NCBI GenBank assembly: GCA_052273625.1
Contig: DAVZHW010000001.1
Coordinates: 124,001 to 188,000 of the forward strand
Reading direction: 5' to 3'
From: Fimenecus sp052273625
GTDB lineage: Bacteria; Bacillota; Clostridia; Oscillospirales; Acutalibacteraceae
Length of the DNA: 64,000 nucleotides
This document shows positions 16,924 through 24,820 of the stretch, one piece after another; the stretch's first letter is position 1, and each line of letters starts with the position of its first letter. A program made the translations under genes and the position numbers. The notes under the pieces were generated by a model. The model was given only the letters and a program-made list of their open reading frames with translations. It did not search any database and was not told where the DNA came from.

Positions 16924-16954
16924 TCGGTGCGGAGACCTCCGCACCGATTTTTTT
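16924..16954 (+). terminator. Intrinsic terminator after the lipoprotein
   Basis: TCGGTGCGGA (16924-16933) pairs with TCCGCACCGA (16938-16947), then a run of seven Ts. Confidence 0.95.
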
Positions 16955-16975
16955 ATCGGCAATATACGTTTATAC

Positions 16976-17004
16976 TTGTTATTTCAGCGGCTTTATGATA
17001 AAAT
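16976..17004 (+). promoter_or_regulatory. Probable promoter for proBA
   Basis: TTGTTA (16976-16981), a 17-base spacer and TAAAAT (16999-17004) lie 37 bases before the proB start. Confidence 0.5.
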
Positions 17005-17040
17005 ATATTATCTATAAATAAGAACGTGAGGAAGAATTAA

Positions 17041-17832
17041 GTGGCTGTTCTCAAGGACGTAAAAAGGCTTGTTGTCAAGGTTGGTACGTCAACTCTTACA
17101 TACGACACGGGCAAGACCAATATCAGACGTATGCATAAGCTTGTTTCCGTGCTCTCGGATATTGTCAATTCGGGCATTGAGGTTGCGCTTGTAACCTCGG
17201 GCGCAATCGGCGTCGGAGTCGGAAAACTGGGGCTTAAAGAAAGACCGTCGGACATTTCGGGCAGGCAGGCTGCCGCAACCGTCGGTCAGTGCGAGCTTAT
17301 GTTTATGTATGACAAGCTTTTCGGCGAATACGGGCACACGGTAGGTCAGCTTCTTATCACAAAGAGTGATGTTGACAGCGAGGAACGCCGAAAAAACCTT
17401 ATAAATGCATTTGAAAAGCTCTTCGATTACGGGGCGGTTCCGATAGTTAATGAAAATGACTCGGTCGCAGTTGATGAAATTGTTTACGGTGACAATGACA
17501 GCCTTTCTGCGATTGTCGCAAAGCTTATAAATGCAGATGCGCTGATTATACTTACGGATATTGATGGATTGTATGATGATAATCCCAATGAAAATGAGGA
17601 TGCAAAACTCATTTCACAGGTTGATGAAATTACAGATGAGCTTATCGCTGTTGCAGGCGGTCACGGTTCAAAATTTTCTACGGGCGGTATGGTGACTAAG
17701 CTTCATGCGGCTCAAATTGCAATGGACGCAGGCATAGATACAATTGTTATGAACGGCTCAACTCCCGAGAGCATATATAAGGCTCTTGACGGTAAGCAGA
17801 TAGGAACATTTTTCACGGGTAAAAAGGACTGA
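17041..17832 (+). CDS. proB: Glutamate 5-kinase
   Basis: The 263-residue amino-acid kinase starts with GTG at 17041. KRLVVKVGTSTLT is the ATP-binding start, NENDSVAVDEIVYGDND the glutamate/metal site, and GSKFSTGGMVTKLHAA a conserved late motif. It phosphorylates glutamate to glutamyl-5-phosphate, the first step of proline synthesis. It lacks the C-terminal PUA domain of E. coli ProB, as in many Firmicutes. proA follows after four bases. Feedback inhibition by proline is expected from the family. Confidence 0.94.
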   Translation: MAVLKDVKRLVVKVGTSTLTYDTGKTNIRRMHKLVSVLSDIVNSGIEVALVTSGAIGVGVGKLGLKERPSDISGRQAAATVGQCELMFMYDKLFGEYGHTVGQLLITKSDVDSEERRKNLINAFEKLFDYGAVPIVNENDSVAVDEIVYGDNDSLSAIVAKLINADALIILTDIDGLYDDNPNENEDAKLISQVDEITDELIAVAGGHGSKFSTGGMVTKLHAAQIAMDAGIDTIVMNGSTPESIYKALDGKQIGTFFTGKKD

Positions 17833-17836
17833 TTTT

Positions 17837-19081
17837 ATGACGCAAGCTCAATTGCTTGGACAAAAGGCAAAGCAAGCTGAAAAGACACTTGCTACTGCTT
17901 CAACCGAACAGAAAAATTCAGCTCTCGAGTTTATGGCGCAGGAACTTATTTCGGCAACGCAGGAAATCCTTTGCGCAAATGCTGAAGATATGAAAAATGC
18001 CCGCGAGAACGGTGTTGCACAGGTTATGCTTGACAGACTTCTTTTGACAGAGGACAGAATTGTCGGAATGGCAAAGGGGATAACAGATATAGTAAAGCTT
18101 CCTGATCCGATAGGCGTAATGCTTTCCGAAATTAAAAGACCTAACGGGATGACGGTAAAAAAAATAACAGTTCCGCTTGGAGTTGTTGCGGTTATTTATG
18201 AGGCTCGTCCGAATGTCACCTCCGATGCTGCGGCACTTTGTTTGAAATCGGGCAATGCGGTTATCCTTCGAGGCGGAAAAGAGGCTATAAATTCGTCTAA
18301 GGCTATTGTCAAGGCGTTGCGAAACGGACTTGAAAAATCAGGTTTAGATGAAAACTGTATATCGCTTATAACCGACACCTCGAGAGATAGCGCAACAGAG
18401 CTTATGAGAATGAATGAGTATATTGATGTGCTTATTCCGAGAGGCGGGGCGGGACTTATTCGCTCTTGCGTTGAAAATTCTACAGTACCTGTAATTGAAA
18501 CGGGAACAGGCAACTGTCACATTTATATTGACAGGGATGCCGATATTCAAATGGCGAGCGATATTGTATATAATGCAAAAACCTCACGCCCGTCGGTTTG
18601 CAATTCTGCGGAGAGCTTGGTAATTCACAAGGATATAATAAAAGATGCTTTGCCGATTATCAAAAAAAGACTTGACGAGAAAAATGTCGAATTAAGAGGC
18701 GATGAAACGGCAAGAGCTTCGGCGGACGGTATACTTCCCGCAACCGAGGATGATTGGGGTAGGGAATACCTCGATTATATAATGTCTGTGAAAACGGTTG
18801 AAAGTCTTGATGAAGCTATTGAGCATATATCAAAGTATTCGACAGGACACAGTGAGTGCATTGTGACAGAAAATAAAGAAACGGCAGAGAAATTTCTCAA
18901 ACGCATTGACTCCTCTGCGGTTTATCATAATGTTAGCACAAGATTTACGGACGGCGGTGAGTTTGGCTTTGGTGCGGAAATCGGAATTTCCACTCAAAAG
19001 CTACACGCAAGAGGTCCGTTGGGACTTCCCCAGCTTACCTCGTTCAAATATATTATCTGCGGTAACGGACAGATAAGATAA
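17837..19081 (+). CDS. proA: Gamma-glutamyl phosphate reductase
   Basis: The 414-residue aldehyde-dehydrogenase-superfamily enzyme reduces glutamyl-5-phosphate to glutamate semialdehyde with NADPH, step two of proline synthesis. The catalytic Cys is in TSRPSVCNSAES. NAD(P) contacts include LKSGNAVILRGGKEA, and HARGPLGLPQLTSFKY is the family C-terminus. Length is normal. It is coupled to proB in a two-gene proBA operon; proC is not in the window. Confidence 0.95.
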   Translation: MTQAQLLGQKAKQAEKTLATASTEQKNSALEFMAQELISATQEILCANAEDMKNARENGVAQVMLDRLLLTEDRIVGMAKGITDIVKLPDPIGVMLSEIKRPNGMTVKKITVPLGVVAVIYEARPNVTSDAAALCLKSGNAVILRGGKEAINSSKAIVKALRNGLEKSGLDENCISLITDTSRDSATELMRMNEYIDVLIPRGGAGLIRSCVENSTVPVIETGTGNCHIYIDRDADIQMASDIVYNAKTSRPSVCNSAESLVIHKDIIKDALPIIKKRLDEKNVELRGDETARASADGILPATEDDWGREYLDYIMSVKTVESLDEAIEHISKYSTGHSECIVTENKETAEKFLKRIDSSAVYHNVSTRFTDGGEFGFGAEIGISTQKLHARGPLGLPQLTSFKYIICGNGQIR

Positions 19082-19095
19082 CAAGGAGAATAATT

Positions 19096-19911
19096 ATGGC
19101 TGATGAAATCGTAAAATTTGACAATTCGCCTAAAAAGAAAAAGAGAAAAAGAGCGCACCCGTGGGCGTTTCCGTTAGGACTTTTGATGGTAGTGCTTTCG
19201 GTCACAGGTCTTGTAACTATACTTGTGGCAGGAGTGAACGGAATAAGCTCCGTCAAGTATAAAATCGATAACATTGAAAAATACAACACAATGCTCACTC
19301 CCGTTGTTATGAACGACCCGAGCGTGTTCGACGATATATCGAAGGCTGATATGAGCCAGCTTATTGATATTTCGGTGTGGGCAATCGTAAAGAGCAATTT
19401 AGCTCCTGACACCTACGAGTACGGAGAGTCGGGTATGATTATTCCCGAAGCAGATGTAACAGCGTCATACACAAAGCTTTTCGGTACGGAAAGAGCGCCC
19501 GTTCATATGACTGTTTCGGGCTACGGCTATGAATTTACCTACGATTCGGCTAAAAAGTGCTACATAATTCCGCTTACGGGTATTGAGCCCACATACACGC
19601 CGAGCGTTGTTGATGTGGATAAAAAGAAGAATATGATTGTTTTGACTGTGGGTTATCTTTCGAGTAACGGCTGGGCACAGGATACCGACGGGAAAATGGT
19701 AGCGCCCGAGCCCGATAAATATGTTAAAGTAACCTTGCGTGAAAAGGACGGCAACTACTATATAAGCGCAATGCAGGCAACTGCAAGCCCCGAGGTTGCA
19801 AGCGCAACTCCCGTCAGTACAACGGCGGCTGCGCCTGCGGAATCCACAACAGAACCGACAACCGCACCCGAACAGGCTGCCGAGGACGCTCCTCAGACAG
19901 AAATAGCATAA
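19096..19911 (+). CDS. Single-pass membrane protein with Pro/Thr-rich tail, unknown function
   Basis: I do not recognise this 271-residue protein. It has a short basic cytoplasmic start (KKKKRKRAHPW), one transmembrane helix (residues about 25-50, WAFPLGLLMVVLSVTGLVTILVAGV), an extracytoplasmic globular region (residues about 55-225, DISVWAIVKSNLAPDTYEYG and later beta-rich stretches) and a low-complexity tail rich in A, T, P and E (about 230-271). The tail looks like a wall or surface spacer. It lies between proA and rpe with an AAGGAG site and may be cotranscribed with them. Confidence 0.65.
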   Translation: MADEIVKFDNSPKKKKRKRAHPWAFPLGLLMVVLSVTGLVTILVAGVNGISSVKYKIDNIEKYNTMLTPVVMNDPSVFDDISKADMSQLIDISVWAIVKSNLAPDTYEYGESGMIIPEADVTASYTKLFGTERAPVHMTVSGYGYEFTYDSAKKCYIIPLTGIEPTYTPSVVDVDKKKNMIVLTVGYLSSNGWAQDTDGKMVAPEPDKYVKVTLREKDGNYYISAMQATASPEVASATPVSTTAAAPAESTTEPTTAPEQAAEDAPQTEIA

Positions 19912-19928
19912 TGAAAAGGAAGAAATTT

Positions 19929-20585
19929 ATGATTAAGATTTCACCATCAATTTTATCAAGTGATTACGGCAACCTTTCAGCAGAGCTCAAAAGAATGGAA
20001 GATTGCGGAGCAGATATGCTTCATATTGATGTTATGGACGGACATTTTGTTCCGAATATTACACTCGGTGCGCCGATTGTAAAGTGTATAAGAAAATCAA
20101 GCGACCTTCCGTTTGATGTTCATCTTATGATAAGCGATCCGTATAAATATATACCCGATTTTGTAAACGCAGGCTCGGATATAATCACTTTCCATGCGGA
20201 GGCAGACTCCGATATTGAAAAGACGATTGATTTAATTTTGGCTTCCGGCAAAAAAGCGGGACTTTCGGTCAAGCCTAAAACTCCTATTGAAGCGGTTTAT
20301 CCGTACCTTGACAAGCTTTCGATGGTGCTTGTTATGACTGTTGAGCCGGGATTTGGCGGTCAGTCATTCATGGAAGATATGATGCCTAAGGTTTCAGCGG
20401 TTAAGTCTGAAATCGAAAGAAGAGGACTTGATGTTGATATTCAAGTTGACGGCGGAATAAACAAGGATACAATTTCGGTTGCCGCAAAGGCAGGCGCAAA
20501 TGTGTTCGTTTCGGGAAATGCAATTTTCTCAAGCGATGACGCTAAAAAAACGATAGCGGAATTTAAAGAAAAGGCTATGGTTTAA
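19929..20585 (+). CDS. rpe: Ribulose-phosphate 3-epimerase
   Basis: The 218-residue TIM-barrel enzyme interconverts ribulose-5-phosphate and xylulose-5-phosphate in the pentose phosphate pathway. Signatures are ISPSILSSDYGNLSAEL, HIDVMDGHFVPN (metal His and Asp), FDVHLMI, MTVEPGFGGQSF and QVDGGI. Start 19929 is preferred over 19911 because AAGGAAGAAA precedes it and the family begins at IKISPS. A 85-base gap with a -10-like element separates it from rnfD. Confidence 0.95.
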   Translation: MIKISPSILSSDYGNLSAELKRMEDCGADMLHIDVMDGHFVPNITLGAPIVKCIRKSSDLPFDVHLMISDPYKYIPDFVNAGSDIITFHAEADSDIEKTIDLILASGKKAGLSVKPKTPIEAVYPYLDKLSMVLVMTVEPGFGGQSFMEDMMPKVSAVKSEIERRGLDVDIQVDGGINKDTISVAAKAGANVFVSGNAIFSSDDAKKTIAEFKEKAMV

Positions 20586-20617
20586 TTGATCAAAGCGATT
20601 AGATGATTTTTGTCTAA

Positions 20618-20648
20618 TTGTATTTTGAATGACTTTTGAGTGTATAAT
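20618..20648 (+). promoter_or_regulatory. Possible promoter for the rnfDEA set
   Basis: A perfect TATAAT (20643-20648) lies 22 bases before the rnfD start. The best -35 candidate, TTGTAT (20618-20623), has a 19-base spacer, so the promoter is tentative. Confidence 0.4.
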
Positions 20649-20670
20649 TTATTGGAAATGAGGTGAAATT

Positions 20671-21834
20671 TTGAGCGAGAGAGAACAATTAAGGATAAAC
20701 TTGCAACCTGAGTTATCCGAAACAGAAAAGCTTGAAATTAAAAACACCCGAAAATATATGATTGATATGCTGTTGGTGCTGTTTGCACCTATGGTAATGT
20801 CGTTTTATTATTACGGATTGCGTGCCGTACTTTTGGTACTGTATTCTGTAATATCGGCTTTGGTTTGTGAGTTTTTAGCTTCTAAAATTTATAAATTCAG
20901 AGCGAGCTATTCAGACCTTTCCTCAATCGTAACAGCGATATCAATAGCTATGTGCATACCCGCTTCTTCACCGTGGTGGGTGCCTGTGCTTTTGACGGTA
21001 TTCGCTCTTGCAGTAGTAAAATTTCCGTTTGGAAACTCGAGAAGTCTTATGTTTTTGCCGTCGGCGGCAGGACTTGCTTTTTTAATAGTCTGCAATTCGG
21101 CAAGGATGTTTTCGTATCCGATTATTCCTACGCAGGCAGACAAATTTGCACAGCTTTCAAGTGCAAATGCGACATTGGGCAATTCAATCGCATATATGCT
21201 GTCGCAGGGCAACTCAATCGGAATTAACATAATCAGCTACATTGATATAGCTGTCGGCAATGTTTCGGGTCCGATGGGTACAACTTGTGCGGTTGCGATA
21301 ATCGGCGGACTGCTTTATTTGCTTATAAGACGACCGAGAACAGCTATGATGTCGTTTGTTTATCTCGGAACTTGCGCCGTATATGCGTTCCTTTTCCCGA
21401 GAATTACAACAGGTCGCGGAATATCGATAATAATGGAGCTTTGCAGCGGACTTACAGGCTTTGCGGCATTGCTTTTTGTTACAAATGAAACCCTTGCGCC
21501 AAAAAGAACAAATGCAAGAGTGCTTTATGCGGTGCTTATGGGTCTTATAACTATGATTTTAAGAACCTTTGGCTCGATTGAGGACAGCACGGTTTTTGCC
21601 GTTTTGATTACAAACGCTTTTGCCTGCACGCTCGACCAAAGACTTCCGATTACCAAAAGGGAGAAGCTTTTGCTCGACAGGAAAAAGGAAGCGGAGGCAA
21701 TGTCAACGGACAAGCCTGTTGATACGGACGAGCAATCGCAAATTGTAGCGCAAAAGGTTATGGAAATAATCAATAATTCGGAGGAAACGCAGAAAGACGC
21801 CGAGGATGAAAACGGAGGTGGCGAGAATGAATGA
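20671..21834 (+). CDS. rnfD: RnfD/NqrB-like membrane subunit
   Basis: The 387-residue protein starts with TTG, supported by GAGGTG just upstream. It has about eight to ten transmembrane helices in RnfD/NqrB order (MLLVLFAPMVMSFYYYGLRA; VPVLLTVFALAVVKFPFGNSRSLMF; MELCSGLTGFAALLFVTNE). The segment VSGPMGTTCAV matches the region of RnfD that carries the covalently bound FMN on Thr. The polar C-terminal ~60 residues are an extra acidic tail. Rnf complexes couple ferredoxin:NAD+ electron transfer to Na+ or H+ pumping. Here only D, E and A subunits are adjacent. Confidence 0.82.
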   Translation: MSEREQLRINLQPELSETEKLEIKNTRKYMIDMLLVLFAPMVMSFYYYGLRAVLLVLYSVISALVCEFLASKIYKFRASYSDLSSIVTAISIAMCIPASSPWWVPVLLTVFALAVVKFPFGNSRSLMFLPSAAGLAFLIVCNSARMFSYPIIPTQADKFAQLSSANATLGNSIAYMLSQGNSIGINIISYIDIAVGNVSGPMGTTCAVAIIGGLLYLLIRRPRTAMMSFVYLGTCAVYAFLFPRITTGRGISIIMELCSGLTGFAALLFVTNETLAPKRTNARVLYAVLMGLITMILRTFGSIEDSTVFAVLITNAFACTLDQRLPITKREKLLLDRKKEAEAMSTDKPVDTDEQSQIVAQKVMEIINNSEETQKDAEDENGGGENE

Positions 21835-22852
21835 TAAGGTCTCATTTTCTACCTCGATAAAAAACAGCGCATTTATTAAAAACCCTGTTTTGTTTGAGTC
21901 GATAGGTATAGCGCCCGTTGTTGCAATGGCTGTTTCGGTTAAAACGGCAATTATGCTCTCGGTAATTTCAGCGGCGGAGCTTATAATAACCGAGTGCTTT
22001 GCGAATATTGCGCTCAAAAAGGTTAAGCACGAATACAGGGTGCTGATATATGCTCTTTTAGGCGTGCTTATAAATGTTCCGTTCTGGCTGTTTTTCTCGA
22101 AATTTGCACCGAACGAGACTGCAAACGTAAGCATCTTTTTGCCGATAATTGCGGTAAATTCACTCATTGCACTTCACTGTGAGAGAGTAGCGGTCAGGTC
22201 AACGCTTAAAGAAACGTTCTTTGACGCTGTGTCCGCAACAATCGGCTATGTCCTGATCATCTTTATCGTTGCGATACTCAGAGAGGTCTTGGGCTCAGGA
22301 ACCATTTACAGCATAAAGCTTAACCTTCCCGTACAGCTAAAGGGCTTGTTGTTGCCGTTCGGCGGATTTTTGATGCTCGGCTTTGCGGCGGCATTCTTTA
22401 AAGCAAGAATTAAGAGCAGGTATCCGGAGGAAAATCCCGAGGAGGCATTCAACCTTTCGGAAATTTCGCAGTCTCATCGTGAGGACATTAAAACTATGCT
22501 TCACGAGGATTTTGAGTCCCCATCAAAGGAAGCGGTTAAGGAAAATCCGATAGACTTCTTTAAGAGCGTGGTTGAAAAGGACGAGCAGCCTGAGGAAGAA
22601 AAGCACAAAAAGAGTAAAAAAATTAAAAGGGCGAAGAAAGAAAAGCCCGTTAAGACGGAGAAGCGTAAAAAAGAGAAAAAGGCTGTCGAAAAGTCAGTTG
22701 AAACAACTTCGGCTGAAAATCCGAGAAAAGAAAAATACGAGTCGGAATTTGACGATATTTTGCTTGAGCTTGAAAGAAGCAAATCTCCTAAAGAGGAAGA
22801 AAATATCGACATTTCAAAAGACAGCGACGGAAACGGCGGTGATGAGGCGTGA
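21827..22852 (+). CDS. rnfE: RnfE-like membrane subunit with a long charged C-terminal tail
   Basis: The 341-residue protein has an RnfE/NqrD-type core (residues about 15-195): NPVLFESIGIAPVVAMAVSV, INVPFWLFF, IIAVNSLIALHCE and VLGSGTIYSIKLNL. Normal RnfE is about 200-230 residues. Here a further ~140 residues follow that are almost all charged (repeated KKSKKIKRAKKEKP, KRKKEKK, then acidic), unlike any RnfE I know. Start 21827 has GGAGGTGGCG upstream and overlaps rnfD by 8 bases. The tail is probably cytoplasmic and could recruit a partner or RNA (inference). Confidence 0.8.
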   Translation: MNDKVSFSTSIKNSAFIKNPVLFESIGIAPVVAMAVSVKTAIMLSVISAAELIITECFANIALKKVKHEYRVLIYALLGVLINVPFWLFFSKFAPNETANVSIFLPIIAVNSLIALHCERVAVRSTLKETFFDAVSATIGYVLIIFIVAILREVLGSGTIYSIKLNLPVQLKGLLLPFGGFLMLGFAAAFFKARIKSRYPEENPEEAFNLSEISQSHREDIKTMLHEDFESPSKEAVKENPIDFFKSVVEKDEQPEEEKHKKSKKIKRAKKEKPVKTEKRKKEKKAVEKSVETTSAENPRKEKYESEFDDILLELERSKSPKEEENIDISKDSDGNGGDEA

Positions 22853-23442
22853 GAGTAATAACAGAACTCATTTCGGCGGCTATGTACGCTATGTTAGTGC
22901 AAAACTTTATCTTTACAGGCGGTTACGGCGCTTCGGAGGCTGTCAGAATGGCGGCAAAACCGAAACAACTTTATCCGATGACATTTTTCATTACGTTGTT
23001 TTCGACATCGGTATCCGTAATTTGCGTTTTGCTTGAGCAGATTACGGCAGTCAAACGGATGGGTATACTCGGTCATGCGTTGGAGTTTGTTGTTGTGTTG
23101 ACAATAATGTATGTTGTAGTGCTTGCTGTTTCTGTACTTGTGTTCAAGGCGAAGGACAGAACGGTTAGAAGAATCGGTATAGCGGCTTTTAACACGCTTG
23201 TAATCGCAGTTCCGTTTATAAACTATCGTGCAGCATTCACGGTTGCGCAGGCAATCGGCTCGGGCATAGGTTCGGGATTTGCATTTGTTATTGCGGTATT
23301 GCTTATAAATATAGGCTTGCGCCGTCTTGACCGTAATCCGAATATCCCTGAAGCGTTCAAAGGCACTCCTGCGATATTTATTTATGTTTCAATTCTTTCG
23401 CTTGCTTTTTCGGGATTTTACGGTAGCGGATTGACTATGTAA
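22849..23442 (+). CDS. rnfA: RnfA-like membrane subunit
   Basis: The 197-residue integral membrane protein has a GTG start overlapping the rnfE stop (GTGA). The NFIFTGGYGASEAVRMAAKPKQ segment and six hydrophobic helices match RnfA/NqrE, whose paired antiparallel topology with RnfE lines the membrane iron-sulfur site. A conserved Cys expected in the N-terminal membrane helix region is not present at the usual NN-[FIV]-V-L-x-x-x-x-G-x-C-P-x-x-G motif, where this protein reads NFIFTGGYG. The assignment to the family rests on length, topology and neighbours. Confidence 0.75.
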   Translation: MRVITELISAAMYAMLVQNFIFTGGYGASEAVRMAAKPKQLYPMTFFITLFSTSVSVICVLLEQITAVKRMGILGHALEFVVVLTIMYVVVLAVSVLVFKAKDRTVRRIGIAAFNTLVIAVPFINYRAAFTVAQAIGSGIGSGFAFVIAVLLINIGLRRLDRNPNIPEAFKGTPAIFIYVSILSLAFSGFYGSGLTM

Positions 23443-23454
23443 AGGCAGAATAAA

Positions 23455-24633
23455 ATGCAGTTTCAAAACAAAAATGTTAAGCCGAGAAAAAGAAGTTATT
23501 ACCACTTTTCAAAGAATTATCCAAGCAGAAGCGGTAATATCTATGCTATCGGCGAGAGCAGGACAAGAAGAAAAAAAGAAAAAAGAAACAGAATAATTTT
23601 CTATGTATCGCTTGTGTTTGTGTTTGCGGGTGTGTTTATTATCGCTTCTGTTATTAGCAATTTATCGCACAGGTCGATTGACAGCACATCAAAAGGACTT
23701 GCCGACCAATATGACGGTCAACTAAAGGCTCTTGAAATGTCGGAAGAAGCACTCGGTGGCGGTATTGCTTATGATTTGTTCAGAACACAGCTTAAAACGG
23801 ATAAGGCTAATGCGGTCGAGGTCGTGCTTAAAAGGGCTGACGGAAATTTGAACTACAATTCCACAGTTCAAACCGCAAAGGAAATCGGAGCTTGTGCACA
23901 GGCTTATGAAAATGCTTGGCAGACAATAGACAAGCTGCGAGCAGACGGATATAAAATCATTGTGAGAATTTATTGCTTTGAGGATCCGCTTGCATCGTCT
24001 ATGTTAAAAGGCTCGGCGGTTACCGTTCAAGACGGAACAACAGTTTGGCTTGACGACAGCGCACAAAATGACGGCAATCCGTGGCTTAATCCTTATTCGC
24101 AGACAGCACAAGATTATCTGTATGGCATTATCGGTGAATGTGCTTCAATGGGCGCAGATGTGATTATGCTAAACAGCGTTTGTTTCCCTACAGGTAATCT
24201 TACCGATACAGCGTTTTTCTCGGGCGAAGCGGAGAGCATAGAAAGTCGAAATTCAGTATTGCACACCTTCGTTTCAAAGTCGGCAGAGCTTTGCGGGGAT
24301 ACGCAAATTGCGTTGTGTACCGACATAGGCAGTGCGCTCAACGGAAACGAGCAACTTTATTCCGGCAGCATGTTCGACAGCGGTGCGTTATTTAACGCTG
24401 TTGATTTTACGGGCTTTGAGTCTACTTATGAGTTTTCGGTCGGCAACATATCGTCGGTTGGAATGGATAAGGCGACGCTTATTTCTGCATCAATTCCTTT
24501 GCTAAATGAAAAAGCGGAAGAAAATTATACGACAAAAGGACTTTTACCGATTATTGATGATGAGGCATATATTAAAAATCTCGAAGAATTGGGAATAAAT
24601 AATTATATACTCATTCAAAAAACAGATAGTTGA
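23455..24633 (+). CDS. Membrane-anchored putative glycoside hydrolase (DUF4015-like)
   Basis: The 392-residue protein has a basic N-terminus (about residues 1-48), one transmembrane helix (IIFYVSLVFVFAGVFIIASV) and an extracytoplasmic domain of the DUF4015 putative-glycosidase type. The marker is NPWLNPYSQTAQDYLYGIIG then MGADVIMLNSVCFP, which matches the family's W-[LI]-NPY-S and later F-[DE]-x-V-R-FP segments, with Asp/Glu of the second segment changed to Asn/Ser here. That change would affect the presumed acid and base, so activity is uncertain. It follows rnfA by 12 bases and ends within the -35 of the riboswitch promoter. Confidence 0.72.
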   Translation: MQFQNKNVKPRKRSYYHFSKNYPSRSGNIYAIGESRTRRKKEKRNRIIFYVSLVFVFAGVFIIASVISNLSHRSIDSTSKGLADQYDGQLKALEMSEEALGGGIAYDLFRTQLKTDKANAVEVVLKRADGNLNYNSTVQTAKEIGACAQAYENAWQTIDKLRADGYKIIVRIYCFEDPLASSMLKGSAVTVQDGTTVWLDDSAQNDGNPWLNPYSQTAQDYLYGIIGECASMGADVIMLNSVCFPTGNLTDTAFFSGEAESIESRNSVLHTFVSKSAELCGDTQIALCTDIGSALNGNEQLYSGSMFDSGALFNAVDFTGFESTYEFSVGNISSVGMDKATLISASIPLLNEKAEENYTTKGLLPIIDDEAYIKNLEELGINNYILIQKTDS

Positions 24634-24658
24634 CAAAAGTCTATAAATATGCTATTAT
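24630..24658 (+). promoter_or_regulatory. Sigma-A promoter of the riboswitch-ATPase unit
   Basis: TTGACA (24630-24635), a 17-base spacer and TATTAT (24653-24658) start at the stop codon of the previous gene, giving a transcript start near 24665. Confidence 0.9.
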
Positions 24659-24667
24659 ACTATCAGT

Positions 24668-24805
24668 ATAACCCATATTGAAGGGGAGTAGCTTGAATTC
24701 GGCGGTCAACATCATGTTGCGTTTCGCATCTGGTCGTCGAACCTATAATTTAGGAAGCAAGACCTTCGGCAGACTTTTTTATCTGTCGAAGGTCTTTATT
24801 TTTAA
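24668..24805 (+). ncRNA. yybP-ykoY (manganese) riboswitch with expression-platform terminator
   Basis: The leader carries the conserved yybP-ykoY core: AAGGGGAGTAGC near 24681-24692 and the GTCAACATCATG region near 24705-24716. Together these form the two helical legs whose loops bind Mn2+. The platform is a perfect-but-for-one-wobble 14-bp hairpin (24760-24773 with 24782-24795) followed by Ts, so the default state terminates. In known members Mn2+ binding prevents terminator formation and turns on manganese exporters. The gene downstream is a P-type cation ATPase, fitting that logic. Confidence 0.88.
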
Positions 24806-24820
24806 CAACGGAGGAAAATT

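Noticed and set aside
22501..22812. Serine/phenylalanine-rich antisense frame opposite the RnfE tail
   Set aside because: It is the antisense reading of a Lys/Glu-rich stretch (which gives Phe/Ser/Leu-rich proteins) and has no independent support.
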